Shown here in pieces: positions 5,121 to 7,065 of a DNA stretch of 7,065 bases. The notes under the pieces were generated by a model. It saw nothing but the letters and a program-made list of their open reading frames with translations. It did no database searches and was not told the DNA's origin. Both the position numbers and the translations under genes were made by a program. Source of the stretch: Candidatus Saccharimonadia bacterium (lineage in GTDB: Bacteria > Patescibacteriota > Saccharimonadia > Saccharimonadales > Saccharimonadaceae); contig JALRBM010000033.1 of assembly GCA_023257755.1 (NCBI GenBank), forward strand, positions 1 to 7,065, read 5' to 3'. Positions within the stretch are counted from its first letter, which is position 1. Every line of letters starts with the position of its first letter.

Positions 5121-5141
5121 GGGGCGAACAGCAGTTATACT
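5114..5141 (+). promoter_or_regulatory. Promoter of the P-loop kinase gene
   Basis: TTGTAA (5114-5119) and TATACT (5136-5141) are 16 bases apart. The -10 ends six bases before ATG 5148, so +1 should coincide with the A of the start codon (leaderless). The -35 is the same DNA as that of the divergent rpsT promoter. Confidence 0.6.
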
Positions 5142-5147
5142 GGATCT

Positions 5148-5696
5148 ATGAAACCAAAGCCAAAACTTATTCTTCTCGGCGGCTGTGTCGCTGTTGGTAA
5201 ATCCACGATTGCCGAGCGGTACCTTGCTGATCATGCACTCACCCTTGCTATAAACCGCGACGCCGTCATGTCGATGATGGGGCAGTGGCTGACGCACGAA
5301 GACGAAGCTCGTCCCTACGTGTACGAACTCGTTAAGGTCATGATTGCCACGCATCTTCGGTCGGGACGGGATGTTCTTTTGCCGTATCTTCTCTTGGATG
5401 CTAAAGAAGCGGAAGCGTTTGAGGCCATCGCCCACGAAAACGGCGCCGCGTTCGTTGAATTATTCCTAGAGGTGTCCGGCGAAGACGAGGCAGTGCAGAT
5501 TGCACTCGACCGCGGTGTCTGGGGGGAGGGGGCTGATCCAATCACTGCAGAAAGCATCCCCATTGTCCGGGAATTATATCGGCGCATGGAAGAGGCGCTT
5601 AACGCCCGTCCGAAAACGGTTCGTGTCCCGGCGCCCAGGGGTGAGATTGATAAGACATACAACGCCTTCCTGCACGAAATCGAAACCAACGGATAG
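5148..5696 (+). CDS. P-loop (AAA_33/zeta-like) kinase
   Basis: This 182-aa single-domain ATP-binding protein resembles the small predicted kinases of the AAA_33 / zeta-toxin-like group, which phosphorylate nucleotides, sugars or other small molecules. The Walker A motif GGCVAVGKST occupies residues 11-20 (K18, S19/T20). NRDAV (36-40) supplies the Asp often found after strand 2 in this group. DVLLPYLLLDAKEAEAFEAIA fits the strand 3 and helix region, and LFLEVSGEDEAVQIALDRG resembles the base-binding/lid segment with Arg. The substrate cannot be inferred. No antitoxin-like partner is adjacent, so a toxin role is not supported. It is transcribed alone from a leaderless-type promoter, divergent from rpsT. 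No terminator is seen after it, and the next gene has its own promoter 16 bases downstream. Confidence 0.82.
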   Translation: MKPKPKLILLGGCVAVGKSTIAERYLADHALTLAINRDAVMSMMGQWLTHEDEARPYVYELVKVMIATHLRSGRDVLLPYLLLDAKEAEAFEAIAHENGAAFVELFLEVSGEDEAVQIALDRGVWGEGADPITAESIPIVRELYRRMEEALNARPKTVRVPAPRGEIDKTYNAFLHEIETNG

Positions 5697-5711
5697 CCGC
5701 CCGCATTTTCA

Positions 5712-5741
5712 TTGACGAGGCAAAACCACTTATGCTATAGT
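5712..5741 (+). promoter_or_regulatory. Promoter of the DHH-like gene
   Basis: TTGACG (5712-5717) and TATAGT (5736-5741) are 18 bases apart, with an extended -10 TGC (5733-5735). Transcription should start near 5748, leaving a leader of about 35 bases with a weak AGGA (5769-5772) ten bases before ATG 5783. Confidence 0.65.
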
Positions 5742-5782
5742 AACCTCAAAATCTGACAAAATAAAAATAGGAACAACCCTGC

Positions 5783-7065
5783 ATGAACGACGCCAAGCAA
5801 AAAATCGTCGAAAAGATCAAGGACAGCAGTAATATTCTTGTTACTGTCAGCACCGATCCATCTGTTGATGAACTGAGTGCCGCGCTTGGTATGACACTGC
5901 TTCTTAACAAGATGAACAAGCACGCGACGGCTGTATTTAGCGGTGCGATTCCGCCAGCTATCTCGTTTCTTGACCCAGAGAAGACGTTTGAAGGCACGGT
6001 CGATTCGCTTCGCGACTTCATTATCGCCCTTAACAAGGAAAAGGCCGACCATCTTCGCTACAAAGTAGACGGCGATGTCGTCAAGATATTCATTACCCCG
6101 TACCGCACGACGATCACCAGTGATGATCTTGAGTTCAGCCAGGGCGATTACAACGTCGAATTGGTGCTTGCGCTCGGGGTAAAGAACAGCGAACATCTGG
6201 ATGCGGCGCTTGAGGCCCATGGCCGGATCCTGCACGATGCAACCGTTGCGACGGTCAGCGTAGGTGAGGATAAGTCGGAACTTGGCAGTATTGACTGGTC
6301 GGAGCGTGGCGCCAGCAGCTTAAGCGAAATGCTCGTCGGCCTGGCTGACGGCCTGAAAAGCGACAAGAAATTATTGGACGAACAAATTGCGACGGCATTT
6401 CTGACGGGTATTGTGGCGGCAACTGACCGGTTCTCGAATAACCGGACATCATCGCGCGTCATGACGATCGCGGCCGAACTCATGGCTGCCGGTGCGAACC
6501 AGCAGCTGATCGCCTCAAAGCTAGAGGAGGCGCACGAAATTGGCGATGAAAAGGATACAGGAAGTAGCAGTGACGGTGAAAACTCGGATGGAACGACCAA
6601 CTTGTCCGAAGGAGAATCGACCAAGCTAGATAAAAAGAAGCCAGAAAAAGCTGCGAAATCAAAACCGAAGGCCGAGGCAAAGGATGACGGTTCGCTAACT
6701 ATCTCTCATGAAAAACAAGGTGATTTAGATGAGGTCGCCCAGGCGACAGAGCAGGAAAACCAGCAAGCTGCGGCCGAAAAAGCCAAGGATGAGTTGCAAA
6801 AACGGGGTGAGGAAGCGGTAGCTGTCAAGCAAGAGGACGCAGCGAAGGCCGCCGAAGAAAAACTTGCCGAAGAGCTTGCGGAAGCTGCACCTGCGGCCGG
6901 GGCTTCTCCGTCGGTTGCTGACCTTCAAAAGGATCTCGCGGCCGCCAGTGCTGAAGTAGATGAAGCGGCAACCCAGGCGCCTGCGGAAGCCGCGCAGCCA
7001 CTTGCCGGCGCAGTGACAACGGATCAGTGGCAAGGTGGGGGCGATGCGCCGACAGATCGGAAGAG
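5783..7065 (+). CDS. DHH-phosphoesterase-like protein, 3' partial, long acidic/Ala-rich tail
   Basis: The open frame runs off the window after 427 codons. Residues 1-250 resemble the DHH/NrnA fold: an N-terminal helix, ILVTVSTDPSVDELSAALGMTLLLNKMNKHATAVFSG (18-54, the place of motif I), GDYNVELVLALGV (121-133, place of motif II), a segment where DHH is expected (about 155-170), SERGASSLSEML, and AFLTGIVAATDRF (205-217). Most catalytic residues are absent: motif I reads STDPSVDELSA instead of HxxPDGDAxGS, motif II has Gly (G132) for Asp, and the DHH triad is not visible; only D215 seems kept. It is probably not an active phosphoesterase. Residues about 253-423 are low complexity, rich in Ala, Glu, Lys and Gln, predicted disordered or coiled-coil. 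The last three codons and part of codon 424 are adapter sequence, so the true C-terminus is unknown. Confidence 0.8.
   Translation, partial: MNDAKQKIVEKIKDSSNILVTVSTDPSVDELSAALGMTLLLNKMNKHATAVFSGAIPPAISFLDPEKTFEGTVDSLRDFIIALNKEKADHLRYKVDGDVVKIFITPYRTTITSDDLEFSQGDYNVELVLALGVKNSEHLDAALEAHGRILHDATVATVSVGEDKSELGSIDWSERGASSLSEMLVGLADGLKSDKKLLDEQIATAFLTGIVAATDRFSNNRTSSRVMTIAAELMAAGANQQLIASKLEEAHEIGDEKDTGSSSDGENSDGTTNLSEGESTKLDKKKPEKAAKSKPKAEAKDDGSLTISHEKQGDLDEVAQATEQENQQAAAEKAKDELQKRGEEAVAVKQEDAAKAAEEKLAEELAEAAPAAGASPSVADLQKDLAAASAEVDEAATQAPAEAAQPLAGAVTTDQWQGGGDAPTDRK
7054..7065 (+). other. Illumina adapter remnant at contig end
   Basis: The final 12 bases, AGATCGGAAGAG, are identical to the start of the common Illumina TruSeq adapter and sit exactly at the end of the sequence. 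They should be treated as untrimmed adapter, not genome. The genomic sequence probably ends at about 7053. Confidence 0.9.

Noticed and set aside
5148..5696. Zeta-type toxin of a toxin-antitoxin pair
   Set aside because: No small antitoxin gene is adjacent, and the neighbours are rpsT and a DHH-like gene on separate promoters. A general small-molecule kinase is the safer call.
6148..7033. Several minus-strand frames opposite the DHH-like gene
   Set aside because: They are Ser/Arg/Leu-rich mirror images of the Ala/Glu/Lys-rich coding strand and have no start signals or domains.

Overview
The window looks like the end of a contig from a reduced-genome, candidate-phyla-type bacterium. My best guess is Saccharibacteria (TM7) or another Patescibacteria lineage. 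This rests on overall character only: compact genes, many starts without a Shine-Dalgarno sequence, a small ribosomal protein S20 with a Lys/Ala/Pro tail, a DHH-like protein with a long Ala/Glu/Lys tail, and standard bacterial -35/-10 boxes. No 16S or marker gene is present to prove it. Hand counts give about 52% GC in samples from the core genes and about 62% for the first gene.

Layout. At the left, a GC-rich 114-aa protein with a ribbon-helix-helix-like N-terminus lies on the minus strand. It has its own promoter (490-518) and a nested hairpin terminator (about 41-109). To its right, on the plus strand, come a single-pass membrane protein (639-1238), a HAD-family hydrolase (1277-1849) overlapping mutM (1842-2855), a possible pseudokinase of unknown role (2916-3689), and holA, the DNA polymerase III delta subunit (3717-4628). 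rpsT (4669-5049, minus) converges on holA across a shared bidirectional terminator (4627-4658). A small P-loop kinase (5148-5696) diverges from rpsT from overlapping -35 boxes. The window ends inside a DHH-phosphoesterase-like gene (5783-7065, 3' partial).

Functionally this is mostly housekeeping: DNA replication (holA), base excision repair (mutM), translation (rpsT) and small-molecule hydrolase/kinase genes, plus two lineage-type proteins of unknown role. HAD and mutM are translationally coupled. The other genes mostly carry their own promoters.

The most notable signals are: (1) a 90-bp palindromic segment embedded in frame in mutM, within a roughly 60-residue insertion; (2) a recurring arrangement in which the -10 box lies only 6-8 bases from the start codon of four genes, implying leaderless mRNAs; (3) a candidate pseudokinase whose gene has a 9-bp inverted repeat over its predicted transcription start; (4) a DHH-like protein lacking most catalytic residues; and (5) the last 12 bases, which match the Illumina adapter and are almost certainly not genomic. 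I found no mobile element with a transposase, no CRISPR array and no RNA gene.
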